Source of the DNA: an uncultured Spirochaetaceae bacterium | GTDB lineage: Bacteria > Spirochaetota > Spirochaetia > Treponematales > Treponemataceae | Direction of reading: 5' to 3' | Assembly: GCA_902796985.1 (NCBI GenBank) | Contig: CADBRC010000154.1 | Span: forward strand, 1-11,228 | Length of the DNA stretch: 11,228 bases | Shown: in pieces, positions 1 through 6,252 of the stretch | Layout: every line of letters starts with the position of its first letter | How positions within the stretch are numbered: position 1 is the first letter of the stretch | Notes under the pieces: model-generated | Seen by the model: only the letters and a program-made list of their open reading frames with translations | What the model was told of the DNA's origin: nothing | Database searches by the model: none | Translations under genes and position numbers: made by a program

Positions 1-379
1 AATCCTCTGTCAGTCCGAGCGTATCTGTTAGGAAATCGCATGCTGCCGCTGCTGCCGGGCCCGGGCCACATCCTATGTCCAGTACGGAGACCGTGTCTTT
101 CCGGTCAGTGATGGCTTTTATGAAGCTGTTCGAGGCTGGATTGCTGAGTGTCCGGAAGATGTGCGAAAGCTGCTGGTAGGAAACCGGCCAGTAATAGAGG
201 AGGTAGGCCGAGAGCAGGCCTTTTTCTTCCATATATTGCCTTCCAGCCAGCTCCCGTTCCCCCGTAAGTCCCCGCTGCAGGCGGAGGAGGGATTCTGCCG
301 TCCTTTTCCATCCGGGCGTTTTGTCGGGGGCAAGATAGATGAGTGTCCTGATATGCCGTTGCAAGCCAGTCTTTTTCAT
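1..379 (-). CDS. Rsm22-family (mitochondrial-type small ribosomal subunit) methyltransferase, N-terminal part
   Basis: The gene is partial: 126 codons are open from the ATG at 379 down to the left edge, with no stop. The protein has an N-terminal helical segment with an aromatic motif at about residues 58-66 (SAYLLYYWP). A SAM-binding motif I, VLDIGCGPG, follows at residues 99-107 with the acidic residue at D101. This order, a helical lead-in with a 'YLLYY-P' block and then a class I Rossmann methyltransferase, is what I know from the Rsm22 family (PF09243), which associates with the small ribosomal subunit. The substrate is not known from this sequence, and the catalytic C-terminal half lies outside the window. 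The start is the only ATG consistent with the N-terminal layout. There is no Shine-Dalgarno sequence, and a -10-like TATACT lies eight bases upstream. A generic SAM methyltransferase is the alternative. Confidence 0.72.
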   Translation of the reverse strand, partial: MKKTGLQRHIRTLIYLAPDKTPGWKRTAESLLRLQRGLTGERELAGRQYMEEKGLLSAYLLYYWPVSYQQLSHIFRTLSNPASNSFIKAITDRKDTVSVLDIGCGPGPAAAAACDFLTDTLGLTED

Positions 380-380
380 A

Positions 381-409
381 TTGAAAAAGTATAGCACAAG
401 CTGTATTCT
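381..409 (+). promoter_or_regulatory. sigma-70-like promoter of the GT2 gene
   Basis: The -35 box TTGAAA (381-386), a 17-base spacer and the -10 box TATTCT (404-409) fit a housekeeping promoter well. Ten bases separate the -10 box from the ATG at 420. The transcript would therefore start about 3-4 bases before the ATG and carry no room for a Shine-Dalgarno sequence. Confidence 0.62.
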
Positions 410-416
410 TTAGCCA
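388..416 (-). promoter_or_regulatory. Possible promoter of the Rsm22-family gene
   Basis: Read on the minus strand, TATACT (393 to 388) is a good -10 box eight bases upstream of the ATG at 379. The matching -35 position (TGGCTA, 416 to 411) is poor. The element overlaps the opposite-strand promoter almost completely. It predicts a nearly leaderless mRNA. Confidence 0.38.
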
Positions 417-419
417 GCT

Positions 420-1448
420 ATGCTGAGTATAATAATACCTGTTTACAACAGCGAGAGCTATTTGTCTGCCTGCATCGCGTCGGTACTGTCTCAGACCTAC
501 CGGGACTTCGAGCTTATCCTTGTTGATGACTGTTCCACTGATTCCAGCGCATCCGTGTGCGAGTCCTTCGCCGCCCAGGATCCCCGCGTGCGCTTCATCC
601 GCCACGAGGAAAACAAGGGCATCTCCGGTACCCGCTATGATGGTTTCCTGCTGTCAAAAGGAGAATACATCAGCTTCATTGACAATGACGACATTCTTGC
701 CAGAAGGGCCTACGAGATTATGATGGCTGATATGGGGGATGCTGATATGTCCGTCATTGCGGCGGAAGTGCTGGACGGGGATGCGGTCGAACGGAAGAGG
801 TCGGAGATAGATGCTGCTCCTGCTGGCCCGGTGCAAAGCGAGCCGATGAGCGGGCTTTCGGCTTATGAGCTTCTGAAATCCGGCACATGCAGGTACGGGG
901 ATATAGGCGGTCCCTGGGGCAAGGTCTATACGAGGAACATTGTTGAGCAGACCCTTGCAATAACGTTGCAGTATAAGGAAAGCCTGCCCTGGTCGTATTT
1001 CGAGGATAACCTTTTTGTCCCCCTGTGTTACCCTCTTGCTGCTCGGGTTGTACTGCATCAGTTTACCGGCTACCTGCACAGGGGCGGGGGGCTTTCCCGC
1101 CGGAACAAGCCGACCCCCTACCTCTACGGCTGCATAGGGGCGGGCAATGTCGTCCTGGACTTCTACAAGGAGCGTGGATTCAGCCGCCTCTATGACCTCT
1201 ACATAGGCCAGCACTTGGTTTACCTGCAAAGCATTTATTATCGTATAGACCGCTTTGAGGATGACGAGGATAAGAGAAAACGCTTTCTTTCCCTCATAGA
1301 AGAAGCTTTCGCCAGCTACTGCGGTGACTGCCTGAGCTCTCCCTGTTCCTCCAGTTCCGAGAAACTGTCCTCGTTCCTTTTTGCCCGGATTCGTCCCCTG
1401 TGGTGCCTCCTTGTCGGACGGCTGGTTCTGGCCCGGAAGTACCGCTAG
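420..1448 (+). CDS. Family 2 (GT-A fold) glycosyltransferase
   Basis: This 342-residue protein begins directly with the GT2 first strand (LSIIIPVYN, residues 2-10), which supports the ATG at 420. The nucleotide-sugar motif VDDCSTD sits at residues 35-41. The metal-binding DxD-like element is FIDNDD at 86-91. A candidate catalytic-base region, YFEDNLF, is at 193-199, and the typical 'GYLHR' acceptor-side segment is at about 217-221. These features mark an inverting glycosyltransferase that moves a sugar from an activated donor to an envelope glycan or lipid carrier at the cytoplasmic face. The donor and acceptor cannot be read from the sequence. There is no membrane segment strong enough to call. 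The C-terminus has a Ser/Cys-rich stretch around 325-333 and then a basic amphipathic tail that could hold the membrane. It is divergent from the methyltransferase gene, and no terminator is evident after it. Confidence 0.9.
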   Translation: MLSIIIPVYNSESYLSACIASVLSQTYRDFELILVDDCSTDSSASVCESFAAQDPRVRFIRHEENKGISGTRYDGFLLSKGEYISFIDNDDILARRAYEIMMADMGDADMSVIAAEVLDGDAVERKRSEIDAAPAGPVQSEPMSGLSAYELLKSGTCRYGDIGGPWGKVYTRNIVEQTLAITLQYKESLPWSYFEDNLFVPLCYPLAARVVLHQFTGYLHRGGGLSRRNKPTPYLYGCIGAGNVVLDFYKERGFSRLYDLYIGQHLVYLQSIYYRIDRFEDDEDKRKRFLSLIEEAFASYCGDCLSSPCSSSSEKLSSFLFARIRPLWCLLVGRLVLARKYR

Positions 1449-1504
1449 TGACGTGGACTTGTCTGAGCTTTCGTGACTGGGGCGTTCTGGGTCATGCCTT
1501 CGTG

Positions 1505-1518
1505 AATCAAATTTGATT
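1505..1518. promoter_or_regulatory. 14-bp perfect palindrome overlapping a -35 box (candidate operator)
   Basis: AATCAAATTTGATT is a perfect inverted repeat without a central gap. Its right half contains the -35 hexamer TTGATT of the promoter of the following small ORF. A dimeric repressor bound here would block polymerase. No T-run follows the arms directly enough for a terminator, and the stem has no loop, so a DNA-binding site is the better reading. The binding protein is unknown. Confidence 0.4.
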
Positions 1519-1540
1519 TTTCGGGAATTGGGGTTATAAT
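1513..1540 (+). promoter_or_regulatory. sigma-70-like promoter of the 122-codon ORF
   Basis: The -35 box TTGATT (1513-1518), a 16-base spacer and a perfect TATAAT (1535-1540) lie upstream. Only six bases separate the -10 box from the first ATG at 1547. The predicted transcription start falls on or next to the start codon, making this the clearest leaderless candidate in the window. Confidence 0.68.
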
Positions 1541-1546
1541 AGAAGA

Positions 1547-1915
1547 ATGATGGAAGATGTTGCGATTGTAGGCAGGAAAACCTTTTTTATAGCCCCGGAC
1601 AGGTCCTTGGTGACCGATTTTGTCTGGAAAGGCTTATGTCCCACGGATATGAGTCATACGTCATTCCCGATGACGGTGTATGACCGTTTCAACGGCCTTA
1701 CGGTGAACTTCAACGGGCTGACTATCACGAGCGATGCGGTGCTGATTATGAAGCACAGCAGGTCGGGCGTGAACTGCGGTATTTTCATGTTCGTCAAGGA
1801 AGACGGATCGCCTGAGCTGGAGACGGCCCAGAAGGAGCTCTTGAACAAGAAGATATACAGTATACTTACGGCCGGGCGGAGGAGTGAGATGGACAGGGCC
1901 TTTGCCTCTGTGTAA
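1547..1915 (+). CDS. Small ORF of 122 codons, possibly a decayed PilZ-type protein gene
   Basis: The ORF opens with two consecutive ATGs directly behind a strong promoter. I have no confident family assignment for the intact frame. The N-terminus (KTFFIAPDRSLV, residues 11-22) and the C-terminal half (from GLTITSDAVLIM through NKKIYSIL) resemble, from memory, the two ends of a longer spirochaete protein. That protein has an N-terminal 'FFIAPD' domain and a C-terminal PilZ-like domain that binds cyclic di-GMP. Between 1618 and about 1675 the expected continuation (LERLMSHGYESYVIPDD) reads only in another frame. This suggests a one-base loss in the TTTT at 1618-1621 and a later internal deletion that restores frame. 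It could instead be a genuine short protein. The gene stops 66 bases before the chemoreceptor, and its stop codon forms part of that gene's -35 region. Confidence 0.55.
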   Translation: MMEDVAIVGRKTFFIAPDRSLVTDFVWKGLCPTDMSHTSFPMTVYDRFNGLTVNFNGLTITSDAVLIMKHSRSGVNCGIFMFVKEDGSPELETAQKELLNKKIYSILTAGRRSEMDRAFASV

Positions 1916-1940
1916 AAAAATGGAGCTAAGCAGCCGATAA
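1913..1940 (+). promoter_or_regulatory. sigma-28 (FliA)-type promoter of the chemoreceptor gene
   Basis: GCCGATAA at 1933-1940 is an exact match to the eight-base sigma-28 -10 consensus. TAAA (1913-1916) lies 16 bases upstream, one more than the usual 15. Chemoreceptors are classic members of the late flagellar sigma-28 regulon, so the site fits its gene. The predicted start near 1947-1950 gives a leader of roughly 30-35 bases that contains a full Shine-Dalgarno sequence. The TAAA overlaps the stop codon of the preceding ORF. Confidence 0.68.
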
Positions 1941-1966
1941 AGAAGAAGCTGAATAGTGGCAAATAG

Positions 1967-1972
1967 AGGAGG
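1967..1972 (+). promoter_or_regulatory. Shine-Dalgarno sequence that fixes the GTG start of the chemoreceptor
   Basis: AGGAGG is nine bases upstream of the GTG at 1982. The first membrane helix follows at residues 12-28, so no later start is plausible. This gene uses a canonical ribosome site, in contrast to the promoter-adjacent genes around it. Confidence 0.75.
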
Positions 1973-1981
1973 TCCCCAGCC

Positions 1982-4063
1982 GTGGTTCTTGGAATAAAGA
2001 CAAAGATAACAGCAGCCCAGTCTCTGATGATTGTGCTTACCTGCCTTGTGGTCGTTTTCTTCTCCTACAGGAAGGCGAGCAGCGAGCTTACGGAGGCGGT
2101 TGAGACAGGTAACAAAGACTTGGCGCATGCGACCGCGTCGGACATATTCAACATAAACGACCGTGAGGTCAAGATGCTGACCGCCATGTCTAAGCTCTCG
2201 GTTATACGGGACCCTGATGTGGACCTGCACGACAAGTGGGAGCTGGTGAACTCAGCCGTCAAGGGGGAATCCGGCTATCTGGGCATGGGAATCTACAATG
2301 CCGAGGGAATCGGTTACGCGACCACAGGCAAGTGGAGCGACCTGCACGAGCGCGCTTACATCTCTAACGCTTTAAAGGGAAAGTATTATATCCAGGAACC
2401 GGGCTACAGCAAGGTCAACGGCCATGTCTGTACCTATTACGGCATGCCGATTTTGAGTGAGTCAGGCAGCATTATGGGAGTCATCGCTTCCGTCGTAGAC
2501 AGTGAGGCCCTCTGCCGCACCGTTCAGGGGATCCTGGTCGGAGAGAAATCCCATCCTTATGTCGTGGACAGGAAGACCGGGGCCATAATCGCCAGCGAGG
2601 ACATAGAGAAGGTCAAGTCTGCGGTTAAGCTTGCTGATGAGGCTTCCAAGGGCTTCAGCCCGATTGTTTCCGACATATTGGGCGGACAGACGGGTACCGC
2701 CGTTTATTACGATGAGAACCTGGGCAAGAAGATGTCCGTCGCCTACCAGCCGGTCAATGACTGTTCCTGGACCGTCGTCTGTGTCGCTCCCTACAGCGAC
2801 TTCTATGGCGGGGTCAGTGAGCTGCTTATGGCGATGATAGCCATCTGCATCGCATCCCTGATTGTGGCCGTCGTAATCGGCATCCTCGTTGTCAAGTCTG
2901 CCATAAAGCCCCTCCAGGTGGTCGGCGGTTCCATGAACGAGATTTCCAAGGGGCATGCCGACCTGACCCGCCGCTTGGACAGTTCCGGCGCGCAGGATGA
3001 GCTTGGGCTGGTTGTCGGCGGTTTCAATGCCTTCGTCGCCAAACTGCAGGAAATCATTACTGACCTTAAGAAATCCAAGAACGATTTGCGCGGCTACGGT
3101 GACCAGCTGAGCAACCTGGTCCAGAAGAACGCCGATTCCCTTTCCGACATGCTCTCCGGCATCAAGCGGGTGGGGGATGAGGTCGGTATCCAGCATTCGA
3201 AGGTCGGAAGCACCGTCTCGGCCGTGGACCGCATCTCCGATGCCGTGAACGGTCTCCGCGATCTTCTGCGGAACCAGGACGAGAGCGTGGAACAGGCTTC
3301 CAGCGCAGTTACTGAGATGATAAGCAGTATCCAGTCGGTCAGCAACTCCATCCAGCACATGGCGAGCGAGTTCGGCAACCTTCGTGGCGGGGTTGACAGC
3401 GGAATCGAGCAGCAGCGCAAGGTCAACGTTCAGATTCAGCAGATTGAGGAGCAGTCCAAGATGCTCAATGAGGCGAACACGGTCATCTCCTCGATCGCAA
3501 ACCAGACCAACCTCCTTGCAATGAATGCTGCGATTGAGGCGGCCCATGCGGGCGAGGCGGGGCAGGGCTTCGCGGTCGTTGCGGACGAAATCAGGAAGCT
3601 TTCCGAGAACTCCTCGGCACAGTCCAAGAAAATCGGCCAGCAGCTCAAGGGCATCCTCTCATCCATTTCATCTGTCGTTGCCTCGTCCGACATGGCCGAC
3701 AAGTCCTTCATGGCCGTCATGGATAAAATCAGCGCGACGGGCGACATGGTGCGTGAGATTAAGTATGCGATGGACGAGCAGGCTGCCGGTTCCAAGCAGA
3801 TAGGCCAGGCCTTGAGCGCGATGAACGAGGCGACGAGCCAGGTCAAGAATGCGTCTGAAGACGTGGACGGGGCCAGAAAGGACATCATCAGTGATGTTAC
3901 GAGCCTGAAGCAGTCCTCCGAGTCCGTGCAGACTCATATCACCCAGATGGAGGGCTACGTCAAACAGCTTGAGACTTCGGATGAGGATCTTCTGAACATA
4001 GCGACCTCGGTTTCCGGCTCCATCTACCGCATCGGTACGCAGATAGACAGCTTCGAGACATGA
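1982..4063 (+). CDS. Methyl-accepting chemotaxis protein with extracytoplasmic Cache sensor
   Basis: This 693-residue transmembrane chemoreceptor signals to the CheA/CheW array. It has a first membrane helix at about 12-28, then a periplasmic double-Cache-type domain at about 33-275. The typical '[14 protein letters not shown]' and '[18 protein letters not shown]' blocks lie at about 123-173. The second membrane helix is at about 281-304, the HAMP domain at about 305-358 and the long coiled signalling domain from about 380 to the end. The hairpin tip region starts at I505 ([20 protein letters not shown]), continues with '[12 protein letters not shown]', and is the hallmark of the family. The ligand cannot be read. 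There is no C-terminal NWETF-type tether for CheR/CheB; the protein ends in SFET. It starts with GTG behind AGGAGG, is probably transcribed from its own sigma-28 promoter, and is followed by a strong terminator. Confidence 0.96.
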   Translation: MVLGIKTKITAAQSLMIVLTCLVVVFFSYRKASSELTEAVETGNKDLAHATASDIFNINDREVKMLTAMSKLSVIRDPDVDLHDKWELVNSAVKGESGYLGMGIYNAEGIGYATTGKWSDLHERAYISNALKGKYYIQEPGYSKVNGHVCTYYGMPILSESGSIMGVIASVVDSEALCRTVQGILVGEKSHPYVVDRKTGAIIASEDIEKVKSAVKLADEASKGFSPIVSDILGGQTGTAVYYDENLGKKMSVAYQPVNDCSWTVVCVAPYSDFYGGVSELLMAMIAICIASLIVAVVIGILVVKSAIKPLQVVGGSMNEISKGHADLTRRLDSSGAQDELGLVVGGFNAFVAKLQEIITDLKKSKNDLRGYGDQLSNLVQKNADSLSDMLSGIKRVGDEVGIQHSKVGSTVSAVDRISDAVNGLRDLLRNQDESVEQASSAVTEMISSIQSVSNSIQHMASEFGNLRGGVDSGIEQQRKVNVQIQQIEEQSKMLNEANTVISSIANQTNLLAMNAAIEAAHAGEAGQGFAVVADEIRKLSENSSAQSKKIGQQLKGILSSISSVVASSDMADKSFMAVMDKISATGDMVREIKYAMDEQAAGSKQIGQALSAMNEATSQVKNASEDVDGARKDIISDVTSLKQSSESVQTHITQMEGYVKQLETSDEDLLNIATSVSGSIYRIGTQIDSFET

Positions 4064-4076
4064 TATCCGTTGCTGC

Positions 4077-4110
4077 ATGAAAAAGCCTCCCGGTTGGGAG
4101 GCTTTTTCAT
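4077..4110. terminator. Bidirectional intrinsic terminator between convergent genes
   Basis: A perfect 15-bp stem (4077-4091 with 4096-4110) closes a four-base GGTT loop. The GC-rich core GCCTCCC/GGGAGGC is flanked by A5 on the left and T5 on the right, so it ends in a T-run on both strands. It lies 13 bases after the chemoreceptor stop and 16 bases after the end of the convergent iorB-type gene, serving both. Confidence 0.93.
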
Positions 4111-4126
4111 TTTGTCGGTGATAGGA

Positions 4127-4699
4127 TCAGTTGTTTCTTCCCAGGGCGAAGGCCTTCTTGTTGAGCTCCAGGAACTGGGGCTTGACACAGTCGGCGAGGG
4201 CAGAAAGCCACTCTTCTTCCGATATATCCTTGTAGTACTTGGAAAAGCGTCCCATCAGGGCAATGTTGGCGGATTTTGCCGATCCTGCCTGCATCGCGAC
4301 GGCAAGGGCGTCCATCTCATCGACGTTCGCTCCTGCATTCCGCATCTTTTCCTCAAGGCCTTCGGGATACTCGGCTGCCCCGGTCAGGACGGGCATGGGA
4401 TCCAGCCGCTGGCTGTTGACTATGACCGTTCCTCCTTTTTTGAGGTAGCCGATGTAACGGGCTGCTTCCAGCAGCTCGAAGGAGATGATGTAATCCGCTT
4501 CTCCCTTGTCGATTATGGGGGAGGAGACTGTATCTCCCCACCGCACATAAGTGACGACGCTTCCGCCGCGCTGGCTCATACCGTGAACCTCGCTGACCTT
4601 CACGTCGAACCCTTTTTTCAGGACGACTTGGCCCAGAAGTTTGCTGGCGAGGAGGGAACCCTGTCCCCCCACGCCGACTATCATGACGTTCGTTACCAT
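4127..4699 (-). CDS. iorB: Indolepyruvate:ferredoxin oxidoreductase beta subunit (2-oxoacid oxidoreductase gamma domain)
   Basis: This 190-residue protein matches IorB in length and motifs. A glycine-rich loop VGVGGQGSLLASK occupies residues 8-20, and the family signature SEVHGMSQRGGSV is at 36-48. The enzyme oxidatively decarboxylates aryl pyruvates from aromatic amino acids to aryl-acetyl-CoA in the cytoplasm and reduces ferredoxin. The beta subunit works with the larger IorA, which carries the thiamine diphosphate and Fe-S sites and usually lies next to it. No iorA is visible here: upstream is a phosphofructokinase gene whose stop codon is only nine bases before this ATG, and downstream is a terminator. 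There is only a weak AGG overlapping the upstream stop codon, so translation is probably coupled. The gamma subunit of another 2-oxoacid:ferredoxin oxidoreductase is a less likely alternative. Confidence 0.88.
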   Translation of the reverse strand: MVTNVMIVGVGGQGSLLASKLLGQVVLKKGFDVKVSEVHGMSQRGGSVVTYVRWGDTVSSPIIDKGEADYIISFELLEAARYIGYLKKGGTVIVNSQRLDPMPVLTGAAEYPEGLEEKMRNAGANVDEMDALAVAMQAGSAKSANIALMGRFSKYYKDISEEEWLSALADCVKPQFLELNKKAFALGRNN

Positions 4700-4708
4700 C
4701 TCGCGAAC

Positions 4709-6136
4709 CTATGAGTTCCGTGTCATCTGGGTGACTTTCTCCAGGCGGACGAGGGCCTTTTTGTCGGCCTCCTCCTGCGCGGAACTGAGCTTCTCGATGA
4801 CGGTTGCCATGTTGTTGACCATGTAGACCGGCTGCAAGGTCGCGTCCAGGCAGTCCCTCCACAGGGAGCTCTCGGGATCGACAATGTTGCGCTTGAGCGT
4901 TGCCATGGAAATCGGGATGTGGACATACTTGTCGTGGACAAGTCCGATGACAATCTTTGTCTTGCCCGCCATTGCGGCATGGACGGCATTGTTGCCAAGC
5001 CTCTCGCAGTAGAGGGAGTCATTTGCGGTTGTGACAGCTGCCCTGACTTCATAGCTGGGGTCGATGTACTTGACGTTGATGTGAATCTTCTTGTTCGCGA
5101 AGTGCTCGGTAATCTTGTCACGGACATAGATGCCTATGTCTGCGAGCTTCTTGTTGCCGGACGCATCGGTCTGGTTGGTGGAAGTGAGAAGTTCCTGTCC
5201 TGCGCCTTCTGCAACGATGATGACCGCATGGTGGCGGCTTTCCAGCCTTTTCTCCAAGTGGGTAAGGAGACCGTTGGGTCCGTCCATGTCGAAGGGAACC
5301 TCCGGGATAAGGCAGAAATTAGCCTCGTGGCTGGCAAGGGCGGTCGCCGTCGCGATGAAACCGGACTCGCGTCCCATCAGCTTGACTATTCCGATGCCGT
5401 TTATCTGTGAGTGAGCCTCCATGTGCACGGCATTGACGGCCTGTGTCGCCCGCTGGACGGCGGTCTCGAATCCGAACGAGCGGTCGATGAACTGGAGGTC
5501 GTTATCGACGGTCTTGGGAATTCCGATGACCGCGACCTTGAGACCCCTTGCCCCAATTTCGTTCGCTATGTCCAGGGCTCCGCGCTGGGTTCCGTCACCG
5601 CCGATGATGTACATCTGGTTGATTCCCAGCTGCTCGATGGAATCGACGATTTCCTTGACCTTGTCACCGCCTCCGCGTGAGGTGCCGAGGAAGGTTCCTC
5701 CGATGCGGTGGATGGAGTCCACGATGTCCGGGTTCAGGTCTATGGCGCGGAAGGTCGTGTCATGGGCAAGGCCCTTGTAGCCGAATTTAATTCCCTTGAT
5801 TCTCCTGACTCCATAGCGGTTCCAGAGGCAACGGACGATGGCGCGGATGACGTCGTTGAGTCCGGGGCAGAGACCGCCGCAGGTGCAGATTCCTGCCGTG
5901 ACGTGCTGCGGGTTGAAGTAGATGTACTCGCGGGGGCCCGCCTTCTCCATAAGGTTGGACTTGTCGTCCGGGACAGCCTCATCGTCTGCGAAGACGTTGA
6001 CATGGTAGCGGACGGATGATGTGTCTTTGACGTAGGCGGCGCGGAAAGTACCGTGATCCAGCGAAAGTTCAATCGGGGAGTGGATTTTGCACTCTCCCAG
6101 ATTCTCCACCGTGAAATCGTATTTCATCTTGCTCAT
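4709..6136 (-). CDS. 6-phosphofructokinase, long type, predicted ATP-dependent
   Basis: This 475-residue cytoplasmic enzyme phosphorylates fructose 6-phosphate to the 1,6-bisphosphate in glycolysis. The N-terminal extension of about 80 residues precedes the PFK core, as in the long plant, trypanosome and spirochaete group. Seen in the core are CGGLCPGLN at 86-94, GGDGT at 179-183, PKTVDND at 207-213 with catalytic base D211, MGR at 254-256 and PE at 278-279. The phosphoryl-donor positions are Gly182 in GGDGT and Lys208 in PKT. Diphosphate-dependent enzymes carry Asp (GGDD) in the first position, so ATP is the predicted donor, as in trypanosomatid PFK, which has the same Gly/Lys pair. Family annotation as diphosphate-dependent is possible but less likely. 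The start at 6136 follows AGGGG at a spacing of six. It is the first gene of a two-gene operon with the iorB-type gene. Confidence 0.93.
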   Translation of the reverse strand: MSKMKYDFTVENLGECKIHSPIELSLDHGTFRAAYVKDTSSVRYHVNVFADDEAVPDDKSNLMEKAGPREYIYFNPQHVTAGICTCGGLCPGLNDVIRAIVRCLWNRYGVRRIKGIKFGYKGLAHDTTFRAIDLNPDIVDSIHRIGGTFLGTSRGGGDKVKEIVDSIEQLGINQMYIIGGDGTQRGALDIANEIGARGLKVAVIGIPKTVDNDLQFIDRSFGFETAVQRATQAVNAVHMEAHSQINGIGIVKLMGRESGFIATATALASHEANFCLIPEVPFDMDGPNGLLTHLEKRLESRHHAVIIVAEGAGQELLTSTNQTDASGNKKLADIGIYVRDKITEHFANKKIHINVKYIDPSYEVRAAVTTANDSLYCERLGNNAVHAAMAGKTKIVIGLVHDKYVHIPISMATLKRNIVDPESSLWRDCLDATLQPVYMVNNMATVIEKLSSAQEEADKKALVRLEKVTQMTRNS

Positions 6137-6164
6137 ATAAAACCCCTGAAAATGTGCCAGTTAT

Positions 6165-6170
6165 AGTATA
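6165..6170 (-). promoter_or_regulatory. Possible -10 box of the phosphofructokinase operon
   Basis: On the minus strand TATACT (6170 to 6165) lies about 28 bases before the ATG at 6136. It leaves a short leader that contains the AGGGG ribosome site. The -35 position is a run of T and does not match consensus, so the promoter is weak or needs an activator. Confidence 0.32.
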
Positions 6171-6216
6171 GGATACAACGAATTCTTAAAAAATGCAATA
6201 TTGAAGTTGGCATAAC

Positions 6217-6245
6217 TTGCAAACCATACTTCTTTGTGTTAATCT
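6217..6245 (+). promoter_or_regulatory. Candidate promoter of the FAD oxidoreductase-trpR operon
   Basis: TTGCAA (6217-6222), a 17-base spacer and TAATCT (6240-6245) are a modest sigma-70 match. The -10 box ends seven bases before the ATG at 6253, the same spacing as at the other promoter-adjacent genes here. A competing pair, TTGAAG (6201) and CATACT (6225), would give a leader of about 16 bases without a Shine-Dalgarno sequence. Confidence 0.35.
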
Positions 6246-6252
6246 TGTTTCT

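Noticed and set aside
105..605. Minus-strand open frame of 166 codons across the methyltransferase/glycosyltransferase start region
   Set aside because: It overlaps both genes in a different frame from the SAM-binding motif and has no recognisable domain.
1470..1505. Two copies of TTCGTGA after the glycosyltransferase gene
   Set aside because: Seven bases repeated once is not significant and forms no hairpin or array.
1896..1920. Possible terminator at the end of the 122-codon ORF (CAGGGC...GCCTCTG)
   Set aside because: The stem is imperfect and is followed by an A-run rather than a T-run on the transcribed strand.
2462..3547. Long minus-strand open frame (361 codons) opposite the chemoreceptor gene
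   Set aside because: The plus strand encodes a complete, well conserved chemoreceptor. The reverse frame has no recognisable motif and follows from the codon bias of the real gene.
6207..6222. sigma-54-like TGGCA...TTGCA arrangement upstream of the FAD oxidoreductase gene
   Set aside because: The GG and GC elements are eight bases apart, whereas sigma-54 promoters require ten, and this spacing is strict.
6217..6252. Upstream TTG start for the FAD oxidoreductase (12 extra residues)
   Set aside because: The GxGxxG fold normally begins within a few residues of the N-terminus, there is no ribosome site before the TTG, and the ATG at 6253 fits the family.
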